Assembly (NCBI GenBank): GCA_027576995.1 | Contig: JANBQC010000021.1 | Location: forward strand, 45,378 to 109,377 | Direction of reading: 5' to 3' | Length of the DNA: 64,000 bases | DNA from: Dimargaris cristalligena | Lineage: Eukaryota; Kickxellomycota; Dimargaritomycetes; Dimargaritales; Dimargaritaceae | The notes under the pieces: model-generated | What the model was told of the DNA's origin: nothing | Databases searched by the model: none | What the model saw: only the letters and a program-made list of their open reading frames with translations | In this document: positions 35,043 through 48,716 of the stretch, piece by piece | Layout of the letters: each line of letters opens with the position of its first letter | Position numbering within the stretch: the stretch's first letter is position 1 | Translations under genes and position numbers: made by a program

Positions 35043-37939
35043 ATGGAGGGGGAGTTCTATTTGAAGCGGGAGGGGTGTCTGCAGCAGCTATTCTCGGCTG
35101 TGGATCCGTTATCGACAATCCCTATTGTCGCCTCCGTTCCTTGAATTGGGTGTGTATTTACCACTAATAGAATAACAGAAAAGGAGTGGGTTACGTGGTA
35201 TTTGGGGAAGCCATGGCAACATATGTCCGTTTGCCGAAGGGCCTGGCCGATCTTGGGAGCTGCCATACCAATCGCTGGAGCTAGATCCCAAATACCTCCC
35301 CCACATTGTGTCAATAACGATGCTCACCTGCTAGACGCCCGTCTCTTCCCAACCGACTTGGCACCCACCCGCCTTGCAGGACTACCTTGGCTAGTATAAA
35401 CCACGCATGCTATGCCCGTAGCATGATTTGGCACTACGGGCTGGTAGTAAAGGGCAGGGAAGGTTTGGCAACCGGGATACATGTAGTTGCAATTGAATTG
35501 AGGGTGGCGGTATTTTTCTCTGGGCTACACTTTGTACTGCACCCCCCCCCTACACTCCTGAGCTGTCTCTATGCTGCAGAGCATTGCGATGATTGTTTTT
35601 ATGAAAGAACATTGCCTCGCTCTGCTTGGCCCAAGGTTAAGAGGAGGTGTGGAGCCACCACCAATCAGGTTAGTTTAGGCAATTAACAGTACTAGCCATA
35701 CATGGTGCGGCCCGTAAGGCGATCCCTGCAACCTGCCAGTGATGCGACTAATTGGGTGGGAATTTCAACCGGTTTATAAACCGAGCTCTGGTCAACGTTG
35801 AACTCCCCCGCTCACACTACTCTACTCAGCACACTATTGCGCCTACTTCACTACTTCATAAATAGCTCTTGGGGGATTCGAGTTCATCTGCTGGCCTTAG
35901 TAGGGATCACCAGCATCTACGGTTAGTTGCCTCTTTATCGTATGGTTTGGCGCGGTGTCTTGTAAAGCCTCCAGGGACTCAGCTTAGAGCCCATGTATTA
36001 AATGGAGGCTTTCGTGAGTTATGAGGTGGTGGTATTACACTAATTAGAGCTGAGAGGCGCTTTCATGCTCACTACCTTTCACAGAACTCGAGTCCCTGAC
36101 GTGGCATCTGTCGTGGAGCCTTAGGGGGTGAATGAATTTCCGTAGTGTTCTCACTCACCAAACGATCCTAATAATTCACAGGCGCACTTCATCCCGCCTG
36201 CACTCGCGTGTTTGTTGATTAGAGGCTCGTTTATCTACACATTAATGAGGTCCCACACACATCTATGAAGCCCTCGTATATAAATAACCTGGCTACTGTG
36301 GGGTCTAATTTAAGGATCCACAGTCAGCTTGAACCATATGGGTGGGGGCTTTAATTGTCAGGTTTCCATCCCCCAATCTTGGGCTGTCGCCGAATATAGA
36401 AAATAATTTGGACATGCCAGTGTGGGTGTGAGTCATTCAAAAAAGGAGCAGCAGCTGGGTGGCGGACGCGGAAGAAGGCGGATTTGACATGTCCAAAAAT
36501 GGAACGAGCCAAGGCAAACAAAAAAGGTATTTTGCCCTATACATTAAAGGCCAGTATGGGAATGGATGATAGGGTATTTTTGGCCTGAATTATCCTAATG
36601 TATGCTTCTCCAAATTATTCCGCCCTTCACATCCACTGCCATTGCCATTGCTTCCCCGCTCCTTCATTATGCTATGAATGTGAAGGGTAGAGTGCCCTTG
36701 CCTGATCTACCATGTTTAAACGGAAATAAAGAGGTTGTGGTGGGCCAATTACTATGCTGACCTGCAGGGCAGAATTAGCCAAACCATCGCTAGCCAACCA
36801 ATATTTCACAAACAGATAACGCGTAGCAGTAAAGATATGTTGAAGAGTTGGAAAATTGATTTCACGGGGACTAGGATGCAATAACCTTTGGTCTATTCCA
36901 ATAATAATAACCATCTAGGTTTGGCTCTGACCAGAAATATATTGCTGATGACTCGCCTTTTTCAAACGATATACCAAAGTGTTTGCATTTAAAACATCCG
37001 AGCGCGGCTGTTCGATTGGCAATCAATGATATTCGAACCCCACTGGTGACCCGGAACCAATTACTTCGTCTGCTCAATCGGTAGATGGACGGCTACTATT
37101 GAGTAGCCTCCAACCAATAGGTAGATAAGGCAACGTAGAGTTTATCGGCCTCGCCTACCTCTGTGGTGGCGGTGGTTAAATCGGATGTGATGTTAGTTAT
37201 GATTAGCCTAGTAGTTAAAGTACATATTACACCAGAACGGTGAGAATAGGCGAAGTCCACCACTAGTAATATGTTGAATGATAAATAGAGATGAAACGGA
37301 GAGACGCCACTCCCTTCTACACCTTGCCAAACATGTCCCCAGTTAGCGAAGAGGGGGTGTAACCATTATGTGCAAGATGCACCTAACTGTCTTTCGTAAG
37401 GGCTATGTACGATAGACGATTGCTGCAACTCTGCTTGGGCCTTTAATCCATAATATTTCATAGCAGTCGCCTCTCACAAGTTTAACTATACAAACCTAAT
37501 AGTTATTATAAGTGCATCCTCGCCAGTGCCATGGGGTAGCCGTTTACAATTAGTAATGGAAAAAATACGAAAAATCTTTGGAGCCTCTATTGTCTATACC
37601 TTATTTTTTATTGTGTTTTTATATACCTAATTCACCCCCCCAAAAAAACATGTTGTTATTGAAGCACCTAATTGGTTTTCTTGTTAAAAACCAGACTATA
37701 TTCAAATACCGCAGATTATAGTAGAGCTCATGAAGTCGGCCACATGGTATAATATTATATTATTATAATTAAAATTATCTAGGTAGGAAAATTGTTCGCA
37801 GTAGGATGGCCCCATATTGACAATGTAAAATAAACTTAAAGATCAGACCTACTAAAGTCGATACAAAGGGCCGTTGCTGTCAGCCGTACCAATTCGCCAC
37901 TATCCAGCAGCGAGGTCATACTTCGGATTACCAACCAAA

Positions 37940-40900
37940 TCATAGATAGGCCGCCCAACCAATATACATGTGGAACAGTTCCGCCGAGGACGTAGCCTGG
38001 CTGATTAAGTGGTCCACCTGGCCCTCCACCGATATAGGAATCGAGTTGCGCAACCAGCCATCCAGCTTTCGTTTAATTTTGCTCAAGTTAATCACCGCCA
38101 GCCGGTTTTGGGCTTCCACGGCAGCCACCCGTTGGGCCGACCGTCCCGCCGCGGCCACCGTCGGTCGACTCCATTCGCACAAGGGGTCCAACAGGAACGT
38201 CTCCAAGACGCACATCAGCGAGTCCCGGTGGGCCCGCAGGAGGGTCATGGTGACTTCGCAAGTGCGGCGGAACGGGCCTTCATAGCCGGTGACCCCCATA
38301 GCGCGGACCATATTATGTGTCAGTCGGAACGGGACGCGCTCGGGTTTCTCGAGCGTCAGCCCCTTTTCGAAAAGGCAACTAAAATCGACGTGCACGCAGT
38401 CCCCGTTGGTCTCATCGAACAGGATATTCTCGCCGTGTCGGTCGCCCAGTCCCAAAATGAACCCCACCATGGACATAACGGCGGTGGTGCGGATATAGTG
38501 CTGGCGGCTTACCAGCCACTCAGAGGGATCGGGGAACCGGGCCAGGAACCACTCGTGGAATACGGGGGGAAAGAGCGGTAGAATCTGTTTCTCAAATACC
38601 TCCGCCGGGGCGGGGTCAGTGCGTTCCAGTAGAGTTCGAATTCGGGCCATGGGGACCATGCAGTTACGCCGGCGGTAGTTATTCATAATAATATGCCGGA
38701 AGCCGGTGGTATGGGGTACCCACTCAATGAGCCCGCAGTCTTCACTCAGCGGAATAACCGCGTAGGTGCGAATATGGAGTTGGCGCCGCCGCGATTCGGT
38801 ATCCTTCAGTAGGAGTTTGTTGATCATGGTGTTGAATTCCATGGTTCGCGCATCTTTACGCAAGTCATCTTTGGGTTTGCAAAGGAACGTATACGACTGG
38901 CCGTCGCTTCCCAGGATGGTCAGTTTTTTGGGTTTCTGTAGGGAGTGCAGGACTTCGATGGTATCCTGGAACCCGCTGATGGCCGGTAAGGTCCCCGGGA
39001 ACGGATTGTGGGTCATGAGGGTTTGGGACGACGCGGGTAGGGTGACCGTAAGACTGGATTGGAGCGGGACCAGTAGATTGAGGGGGGTCATACGCATCAG
39101 GCGCCGGAACTCCTTGTTGAAACTCAGGGTCGTTACTTTGGCGGGTACGGGGTGGTTACAAAGGTCGGTCAAGGCGTTGGTAAAGTGAGTGGCCTCTTCG
39201 ATAAGTTCCCCCACACGAAGTCGCTTGTACATGGCCGTGGGGTCTGACTTAACCTTGGCGAATATGGCGAAGCAGCGGTTGGCCCGCTTGCTCACGGTGG
39301 ACTGCGCGACGGCAATCATGGCCCAGAGGGCCTGGTGCGGGAACACAATGAGAACCGATATAATGATATTCTCTAAGATGGCGAATACTTGGTCGTTGGG
39401 GTGCAGGATCCAGGAGACAATCTGGGGGAAGGCCGTTAGGAATTGGTAGGTGGGCTGTCGCTTGGCCATACTTTGGATCGTATTGTTGATGCGGGACAAA
39501 AAGCGCAGGCGTTCTTCCGCTGCCGGACTGGCAGTCTTCTTGGCCGCGTCCACCTCCGCCCCAAAATTCAACCAGACTGTCAGTAAGCGGGGCATGGTTT
39601 GGTAAATATACTTGCTACCGAAGGTCAGGGCTTTGCTGTAGTTGCGGCAGATGAGATAAATTACCACCTCGGGGTGGACACTCACACTTTGGTCCGACCC
39701 TCCACTGCCGGGCAATTGGTCCCGCTGTTTAATAATACTCAGGAACTTATTATAGTAGCGGCCGGTGGAAACAAACGCCTTTTCCCAACGCGGTTGGAGG
39801 CGCACAATCTCGTCAAATTTGGCGATAATGGTACTGCTACTGGAGCCGCTGGTGGCCACCAGCCATTTGGCCAGGAGAAGGTTCGATTTGGCGATAATAA
39901 ACTTATCGGCGGCGCTATCGGGGGTGGTTCCTTCGGGCTGGCCCGGATTAGTAGTAGGCGACTTGGGCGGGAGTGTGAGGTGTTGGGTGTGACGTTCAAT
40001 CGCTTGTTGGAGTTCCCGGAAGGCCAGGCGACTCTGCTGGCTAGCCCAGTACCACTTGGCCCGTTCGATGCTGACTTGATTCTCGTCAACTTCGCTGGCA
40101 CTGAGGAGGGCGCTGAATGCCGTTTGGAGGTAGCCGTCTTTGCGGGCGTTTTTGGCCGTCAGTAGCCACATGCGGGCATACTCTTCCTGAGCAAGCGCCT
40201 GGACGGAGGTCAAAGAAGGTAGGGACAGTGTCGTGGCTGGTCCTGGGGATAATGCGGAAGCAGGGACCGATACACTGGTGCGGTTCCGGACGATCCGGGT
40301 GATCACCCGACGCAGACTGAGAATGGGCTCACGGATTGGGAACAGCGGCATAGTTACGTCGAGGCGACGTTCCCAGTCCTGAAATAGGGTTTCCATCGCT
40401 GTGGTTGGGTCAGTTGTGTGCTCGGTGGGGGACGGCTCAAGCACTAGGGGCTGGATACCTGCCGCGGCCTCCAGTTCACGCAGCATATGGAGCCGGAGAA
40501 TCTCCGGATAGCTCCGTAGGTAGGACTCTTTACTCGCAACAGCCAAATCGGTCAGGACCCACTCTCGCGTCTCATCAAGTAGGTTTTGGAACCCCGCCCG
40601 GTCGGCGTGTCGGAGGGACAAGAGAAGCCGGCCAAGAGCCACTTCGAATGAATACCGGCTGATGGCTTTCGTCTTGGGCTGTGCCGAGTCGGGCAATAGG
40701 TCCTCCAGGGCATCCCATTTACCCAGTCGCCAAGCGGCTTCAGCGGCCAGGGGTTGCAGCTCGGTTTGCCAATCCTCATGTTCCGCCAATAACCCGCGGA
40801 TATGGGTAAGGAGACTTTCCAAGTGGCCCATGTTTTTGAGGCAGCGGGCGAATCCCAGCTGGGTATCCTTCGAGTCGCTCTTTTGCTTGAGCTTGAGCTC

Positions 40901-43900
40901 GTAGCAGGCCTGGGCCGAGATCCACCGTCCTGTGGATTCAAAAAGTACGATTTGGTCATCGGTCGTAACGTGTGGGAGAAGGGTCGATACCCCCTCGGTT
41001 CCATCCGAATCATTCATCTGACTATACACTTGCAGCAACATACGGAGAAACTCAACCCCGCCCTGCTTGTCGCCGCTAGACTCTAGTTGGTAGTAGGCAT
41101 TTTCCAAATGCTGGATAGCCCGAGCCCCTACCCCACAGGCCATTGCCGCACTCGCCAGAGTGGGTTGGGGAATGATTTGCAGACGAGCCTGGGCGGCCGA
41201 TACCGCTTGGGCAAAAGGGCTACCGAGATCCGTCACCGCGGGTCCCGCCGTTGAATTGCTTGAGCTAGCACGGGAAATGGGGGCTCGATTGGAAAGTCCC
41301 GTAGTAGGGTGCGGAGGCAGGTCGCCACTGGGTTTCCGGACTTGCTGTTGCTCCTGAATGGCCCATAGGTTAAATTGGTCTATGACATGAAACAGGGTCT
41401 AGAAAAACAAAATATTGAATCATAGAACCACCGGGTTAAAACGCGGTCACGGAATAAGCCAATACATATCCAACCATCAATAAATGGTACCTAGAACAAT
41501 AATTCGTTAAGTGCAAAAAAATGCAAAAGCATTATAAATTTGACTAATTCTTCTGTTGTTTAAAATTGACCAACCCTGTTCATTCGAACTTACCTGTGCG
41601 CATAACTGTGGGTAGTTACCGGTCCCACTGTCCTTACGGGTGCTGGCTAGGATAGTCTGGACTTCTTCCACGGCATTCTGTACAGATTTTTCTCGACCAT
41701 TCGACAACGTCAACAACAGTAAATAGGGAAGGACGAATAGGGCCACTTGATTATCGTCTTCGTACCGGATAACATTGCGACAAACTCCGAAAATATCCCG
41801 AATGGAAGCAATCGGGATCTGCGCAATCAAATCGAGGACCCACATCTTGAGCCAAATGCGGTGGTCGGTTTGCTCGGGAAATATGGGTCGGCGTACGTCG
41901 GGCGCCGGGGCAGGATGGATGGAGTACTTGGTATCTAAGAGGGTTTGTAGTGTATCCCGTACCGGCTCAGGGAACATCATCCAGCGTCGATACAATATCT
42001 GATCCCTTTCGTCGGGGGCACGGACTGGGGGACCCGCCGATGACGACCGCCGGTTAGTCCGGGGACCAATGGGGAGCAGTGCCTCCTGGGTTAGTACGAT
42101 GGAATCGGCTGCCGTACCCACCGTCTGAGGGGTAAATCGACATTCCTTCAGAAGCTCCTGGATGGCATAGGCAAAGTAGCCTTGTTCCTGGGGGGTTTTG
42201 GCCGATCGAAATCCATGGACCAAATAGGTTTCCAAGAAGTAGCACATAAAGTCGAATCGGTTGTCGGCCGTTGCCAAATCGTAGCCGGGTGGTCGGTCCG
42301 TGGATGAGCGAACCTCGGCGGTAAATTCTGATGTGGGGTCAGCCCGGATGGCTGTCAGCCGAGTCGGATCAATCGCGCCCAATAAGCCCAGGCATTCAGC
42401 ACTGCATCTCGCCGCGCCACGCCCGGCGCCATTGATTCGAGTGCATAACCGGAGTAAACTCTGAATGGTATGGACTACACTAGGATCGATTCGTTCTGCC
42501 ACGACCAGCCGGTGCACGTCGGCGGGGTACTTGAGCAGGAGTTCCCGTAATTCAGCCACAGCTAATTCGGCGACTTGCTGGTTCTCGTCGGCCATGATGG
42601 TGTTCAGCAGTTGCAGGTGTTCAGGGATGGAAAGGGACCCCCGAGCCGACCATATGACCAGATTATAAGGTACAAAGGCCTCTTCCTGGGTGGGCAATAA
42701 ACAGAATCGACCGCCCTGGGCCGCCAGGGCAGTTTGGCTATCCAGCAGAAGATAGTCCAAGGTTTTGTGTATAAGCGTACACTGCCGGGGGGTGCAATGG
42801 GGATACACCGTCCCGAAAGTGGCTAGTAGATGGTTGAGGTGGGGCGCTAGATGGGCCTTCTTTAATGACAGAATGAGGGCGTGCCAGGCCTCCAGGGTCG
42901 CATCCCGCAAATCGACGTCTACCAGCGTGGCCCGCAAGGTGGCATTGATATGCGAGGCCACTTGCTGGATGGCGGGACCGACCAGTTTAATCAACTCAAT
43001 GAGACTACGTAAAGTTCGGCATTTCCGATTAGATGTGACCGTATCACGGGCCTTGTGCCCCGGTGAGTGGGAACCCGTCGAAGGTACCATGGAGGAAGGC
43101 GCACTTAGTAGCTCATTCATGTGTGTCAGGATTCCGAGGAAATATTTGTTCAGCAACAAAGACGCGAGAGGCTCATCTAGAGACCCCCACTTACCCATCG
43201 TTGACCCTTCGACGACCCCCGTAGCGGTCGACCTGGCCTGCCCTGGTGCAACATTGGTATCGGTAGCTGTGGGCGTTGGGGGCCCTCCCTTATCGTCCAA
43301 TTTCTCCAGCACCATTCTCAGGGCATTGGCTGCCCGAGCACGCTGGGCATTATCCGAGTCGCCTAGGCCATCGGTAAGTCGAATGACCAATTGTAGCGAG
43401 CAAGACCGGATGATATTGGTCAGGGTGATGTTATGGGAGTCACGGGTAGCCACGGTGAGGAACAAACGCATGGCCGGGGGTACCCGATCGGATGGTAGGA
43501 GAAAGAGATGGGACAGGATGGTATGGGCGTGATTGATACAAAGCACCGGGAGATCCTGCTGGAGTACTTGGGCAACGGCCATCAGGGTAGTGTCCCGCGT
43601 CATGGCAAACAATTCGGGAAGTATATGGTCCAGGTGTTGTGTTAGAAATTGGGCCAGCGGCTGACCCAACAGTCGCATGGCCCGATCGGCGGCGGCGGGT
43701 TGAACCTCCCAGCACTGGGTCAAAAACACACTAAACGCGGCACTAAACGGCCGGAAGAGATCGGGGAGGGTGGTTTGGCGGACGCGGGCCAGAGTCTCCA
43801 GTTGGGTATAGGCCACCGACCGTAGGTAGAGGTTGCTCTGTAAAATTCGTTCTAAAAGGGCTTTGAGGATAGGCCCTAACAGGGGGCAATTATCTGGACG

Positions 43901-46900
43901 CATTGATCCGATGCGACCTAATATGGCCAATAGATTGGCTTCGGTGCTGGGTGGGGTCACATCTAACATATCCAAAATATGTTTAACGAGTGCGCGTTGG
44001 TTAAGGGTACGGGTTGGGTCAAGCAGATGGGGCTCCACCCCTGGAGGCAGGCAGTGATCGGGAATCTGGGCCAACACACACAGGATATCGCCCAGAAGGA
44101 CCCCTAAACCGGGAAGCGATGATGATAAATACCGTAGGCACTGTTCGGGAAAGCGACAAGCTGAATGTTCCTCGTGGTCGCTCATATGGGAGGGGCTCGG
44201 AGGTGGCCAACCCCGAGGGATGGGGGGTTTGATTGAATCCACCAGCTGGGTCAGTCCACGACGGGCCTCATCCGTCATTCCGAAATCGACAAGGGGGGCA
44301 TGGAATAGGCACCGGGCTAGAGCCCGGCCAAAAGCCATCCGGAGCTTCGGTTCCTGGCGCTGGGCAATAATAAACCAATACCGGTTCCATAGGGCCAGTG
44401 AAACGGACACTGGGGTAATAGGCGGTCCCGTTGATAACCAAGATAGGTCAGCGTCGGCGATTTCTGGTTGGTCCTGGGTTTCGGGGAGGCAGGTCTGGCA
44501 AACCTGGCAGATGGAGTTCGGAGCCACCTTCGACACCGAGGAAACGGAAAGCCGAAGAGCACCGCTAAGGGCACATCCAAGTACACTAAGACTGGAAGTG
44601 GCGGTCCAAAGAACATCGTAAGGGTCGTCCACAGCCAGTTGCATTAATGGGTACAGGTAAGACCAAACCCTGCTTTGCGGTCGAAATTTAGTTATCAAGA
44701 GCGGAAGACCGGCCCAGGCTGCCAGTCGACTGGCCTGAAGAGCCTCCGAGCAGATGGGATCTATCGGGATCCGAAGCGCCCAGCCGAATAATAAAACTTG
44801 GTGAGCTGGCCAGCTGCTAGCAGATAAGTGGGATAATAGTCGAATCACATCCGTCTGGTAAACGGCCAAGGGGGCAAGCCGCTCCCAGCATCCAGGATGC
44901 CACGCGGGCCTCCGTTCCTCGCCAGTCCCGGCCAAGGCGTCGACCGTCTGCAGAACCCGCAATTGATCGGGAATCGTGAATACTACGGATTCTCCAGCCC
45001 AGTCACAGGTATCTAGTGGAACTACATTGACCCAGTCGTCAATGGCTTCTCTAGCTACCGGGTCTGCCAAAAAAGGCAGAAGCAATAGCGGCAAGAGGTC
45101 CGTATTCAACTGAGTAGTGGGCTGAAAATCGGATTGAGTAAACCAGTCGGTGACAGTGCCTAGAATACTAACGAGGGGTTTCAGAGTATCTTGAGACAAG
45201 TGCCCATCTGCCTTGGGGCTTTGGTATGCCAGTAGCACTTGCCTAAGCCACTTCTGCATCAGGACCAGGATGCATTGTACGAAAAACTCTTCGAGTGCCT
45301 CTTTGACCCTGGCTGGCCACGGACGGTAAACAATGGGCAGGAGATCCTTGACATATTGGGCCGCAAAAGATAGAGGGGTGGGGGATGCCGGATCTATCAG
45401 ATTAAGTGATCGAGCTGTTTGCTGGAGGTGCGTAATTAGCGTCGCCGGAAGCTGGCGGAAATCGTCGACCTGCGTTGGGTCCCATAGTGGAGATACTAAT
45501 TCCGAAGAAGCGGTTATGTGGCCAGGCGTCTCGTTCAGTGGCGCCAAAGGAGGATGCTCATTAGCGGGAATAGTATTGGCGGGACTACCCCAGCGCTGTT
45601 TTTTACCAGAGTCAAGAGGGGTATCAAGTACCATTGGTTGGGGGCTGTCGGATTTACTCGATACTCGGCGCTTACGCTTCCCAGGCATCGCCGGGTGGGA
45701 GACCTGTGAAAACCCCCTCGGGATACTCAACTCATAGGTGGAGGCAAGGCAAGTCAGGCAGTTCAACATGCTGAGGAACCAGGGTCGGGTCCATTTACCG
45801 ACCAATTCACCACAGGTCTGCATTTCCTGTACACACTGGTCAACCATGTGACATTGCTGCACTAGCAGGGGGTGGAACTGGGGGTGATTCGTGTATTTCG
45901 TCAGTATATGGCCGGCCGCTTGTATCAGCAAGGTGCCCTCGGTACGGGCGATGGGGCTTAATTCAGGGTCCAAGCCAACTCGGGTGACCCACTGGCCAAC
46001 TCCGGCTAGAACCAATTGCAGCACGGAGGTGTTAAATACAGGCTCGATAAAAGTAAAACCGCTACCGTCGTGGACCAAGAGCAAAAATTGAAGTAGTTTG
46101 GCCCATAGTTCTATATGGTTCCCAATTGCTCCTTCGGGCACGTCACCTAAGGATCGGGGATGGCGAGTAAAATAATGGTTCAGAATAGCACAGACGGCCG
46201 GAGACTTGGATGGCCGAGGTAGGCTGTCGGCGACAACTCCTTCAGGATCGCTAAAAATGGCGATGAGCGTACGTACAAGGCCCGTTAAAAGTCTAAAAAT
46301 CTCCTCGGTTGACTCTATAGTCACATCACTATCTGGCGGACTAATGGCCTCGTTAGATACAGTCGGCTGGGGGGGTTTAGGTAAAGGGATTTTAAACCGA
46401 CGGTTCGAATTAGACTTGGATCGACCGGGCCGTAGTCGACGGTAAGTCAGCGTAAAAATATTTAAAAGATCGGTAACAAAACGGTCGAAGCGATAGAGCG
46501 CGGGGGACTTCATGAGAAGCGTGGTGGCCAATGTTTGAAGACATTCAATCGCTAAGGCGTGGGCGGTTACAAGCTGGGAATCTTTCAGAACCACTAGAGC
46601 AAAGTGGAGTAGGGGCAGATCGATGGCCGGACGAGTGGGGTCGGGTGGTGAGGGCCAGTGTATTATATCCGGTACGCACTGAAATACGTGTCGGATGAGC
46701 TTTAAAATACTATGGGCGTTACGGACTAGTTCGGCATTGATCTCTAATGTAAGCCGTAAAAAAGTCCCCGTATTAGAATTTTCAATCAGATAAGAAAAAT
46801 ACCGCATATACGAATCGGTTAACATAGGTTGGGTATTAGCGAGGGATAGGTTGTCGACTCTTAACCTATAGGCCAGTTTCTGGTATGAGATTGATCCAGA

Positions 46901-47153
46901 TCGAGAGAGGGACAGCGGCAATGATAGTGAAACGGCAAACGACTTAGTAGGGTCTATATGAAGGAATAATTGACGTGGAATGGGACTTACCAGGAGTTTG
47001 GCGCCGCTGGGGGTCAAGCAGAGTGGGCAGAAAGTCATGGATGTAGGCTTGTACCAAATCGTAGTACTGCTGGATTTCCGCTCGGTACTCCGAGGTCCAT
47101 TCGGAATTGTGCGGAGGTAAGGACCCGGGACCTACCCCAGTGGTTAGATCCAT
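37940..47153 (-). CDS. ATR/Mec1/Rad3 checkpoint kinase
   Basis: Phosphatidylinositol-3-kinase-related kinase of about 2923 aa, exons 47153-46991, 46743-41594 and 41398-37940. The first intron is phase 1 (CCTG|GTAAGT to TTAG|AG) and the second phase 0 (GCACAG|GTAAGT to TCTAG|ACC). Residues 1-55 (YYDLVQAYIHDFL) align with the ATR N-terminus. HEAT-like solenoid follows; a UME-type region lies near 1030-1140. The FAT region is in exon 3. The kinase domain at about 2560-2840 has LGDRHGENILFDE (catalytic Asp near 2755) and HVDFSCLFEKG, then the ATR-type PFRLTHNMVRAMG. The FATC ends in MYIGWAAYL, where ATR usually ends MYIGWCPWM. In the family this kinase with ATRIP/Ddc2 binds RPA-coated single-stranded DNA and activates Chk1/Rad53 signalling. 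It is longer than Mec1 (2368) or human ATR (2644). In-frame low-complexity spacers account for some of the excess. Confidence 0.95.
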
Positions 47154-48716
47154 GTCGACTCGAATGGCGGAGTTTACCGCACGCCTGACGTTGGCTGTGC
47201 AAATCGACCAGAGGACAGCGGCTTAGCGGTAGTAGGATGTGGGCCAAAGAAGCTCCCGAGTTGGCTGAGGAGACTGCGTTTGAGGAGGTTGGAAACGAGT
47301 ATAACAGGAACAGGATGTTTTGGTGTGAATGGGCAAAAAGTAGGAAAGCATGTGAGATATAACGGTAAAGAAATATACTCCGCATGTTGAATCGTGTGCC
47401 GAGTAGATTTCGCCTTGGTGTTCATTAATGCCTAGTGGAAAAGGCAAAGTCACCCTCCTTCTGGTTGGCTGAACATTGACACAGCGATACACTGCGGCAA
47501 TGAAGGCAGTCCATTGCAGTACATATGTAACCAGGCAGCTGAGCTAAGAACATGGGATAAGTTCAATCCAATTGTATTCCGTTTGAAAGGGAGAGGGTAA
47601 GGTCGCCTGCCTTAGATTCACTTTAAATAAAACCCTACTTCATCTGAAAGGGAGAGGGGAAATGATTAAACGAGGCACGCTCACCTATAATCGGAAAAGA
47701 ATGGCCCGTAATAAGCATTTTTGCTGGAGACCACCGGGTCGAATCTCACCCAATATGTATCCCACTTAGTCGTGAGGCAACAAAAGCCCCTATACATATT
47801 GGATTATGGGGTCTTTAGCTGGTTTGCCAATTGGGCAAATCGACAAGTCCAGGATTAGTGCCATAATTTATGTCAAGACAGCGTCACCACACACACCATA
47901 AGGGATCTATTCCATGACAGACTGTCACAAGCAAGCTGTCCCACCCATTCCCTATAGTTACTGCACATGTTTGGCTTGGGCACTGGCAGGAAGTGCAATC
48001 ACCACAGCTGTATTGTAGAAGCGCTATAATCCATTATAACCGTGTTGTGCCGTCACAGGCGAGTTACAGGCGTCCACTGATTAGTTTATGGAGAACTTCC
48101 GGGGGCTGGTAATTTCCCCGATACTAATATACTGAATATCTGGCATTTTAATTCAATTATGCAATGGTGGACTGCGGACTCATGGATAGCATTTCTATTG
48201 TTTCCCAGTGGTATATTGTTGACGAAGACAGCTTAGTGCGGGGAACCGGTCCTTTCTCACCCTGACGTTCACACGAGTCCTTTTCAAACAGTAGCTCACG
48301 CCAAATAGCGGAAACCTGCAGAATATGCCGTGGTACTATGGAAAGTGCGTATTCCGCAGGGTATGTTGCATGGTAAGACTATACCCAGGAATGTCCGCCC
48401 AATTCTTGAATGGATTAGGTGAATTGTGGGCGTAGGTGGCTACAACTGGAATCACGTAACCCAATAAATCAATTCCCCGAGTGGTTGGACTATATAAGGA
48501 ACCCTTATATCTCTCTCCAACCTGTAACCTTTTCCCTTATATCCCGGTCCCGGATAATAAATAGGCTATTGTTTTATTTATACCGACAATTTGACCACTG
48601 TGCGCTACCTATCCGAGTCTCTGGTTTTCTTTTACTAACCACCCGTTCTCCTGGTCCTCCAGGTATTTGCCAAGAGCAATCCTCACGCGTTGTCATTCCG
48701 GCTCTACACCGAAGCG
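47154..48716. other. Divergent intergenic region between ATR and the ABC transporter
   Basis: 1.56 kb between two divergent starts. No gene recognised. It ends with the TATA box listed next. Confidence 0.5.
48491..48498 (+). promoter_or_regulatory. TATA box of the ABC transporter gene
   Basis: TATATAAG, 219 bp before the ATG at 48717. Position and consensus fit a core promoter, but no transcript start is known. Confidence 0.5.

Larger units (their letters stand above)
31805..37939. other. Six-kilobase gene-poor region
   Basis: No recognisable protein in either strand. The first 3 kb is purine-rich on the plus strand (pyrimidine-rich on the minus strand), like an extended promoter or leader of the minus-strand gene ending at 31804; a strong minus-strand donor GCAG|GTAAGC near 32868 could start a 5' UTR intron. 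An unassigned frame at 36672-36914 (-) ends at a donor-like CTGCAG|GTCAGC. Both ends look like untranslated flanks, and nothing else is called. Confidence 0.45.

Noticed and set aside
35057..35686. Overlapping frames near 35.1-35.7 kb as a gene
   Set aside because: Frames on both strands are equally open and none shows a known motif or consistent splice structure.
37040..37125. tRNA-like block: D-arm-like GCTCAATCGGTAGATGG and a hairpin GGCTAC...GTAGCC on the plus strand
   Set aside because: The anticodon stem-loop has the wrong loop size, and no T arm (GGTTCGA) or acceptor stem can be formed. A B-box-like string at 37032 is on the opposite strand.
46744..47038. N-terminal extension starting MTFCPLCLTPSG for the large ATR exon
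   Set aside because: It is exon 1 in another frame plus intron read-through; the spliced form aligns with the ATR N-terminus and preserves phase. A 37-nt intron ending CATATAG is also in phase but too short to be likely.
47725..47760. GGGTCGAATCTCACCC resembling a tRNA T arm
   Set aside because: The stem does not pair in tRNA register and no cloverleaf forms upstream.
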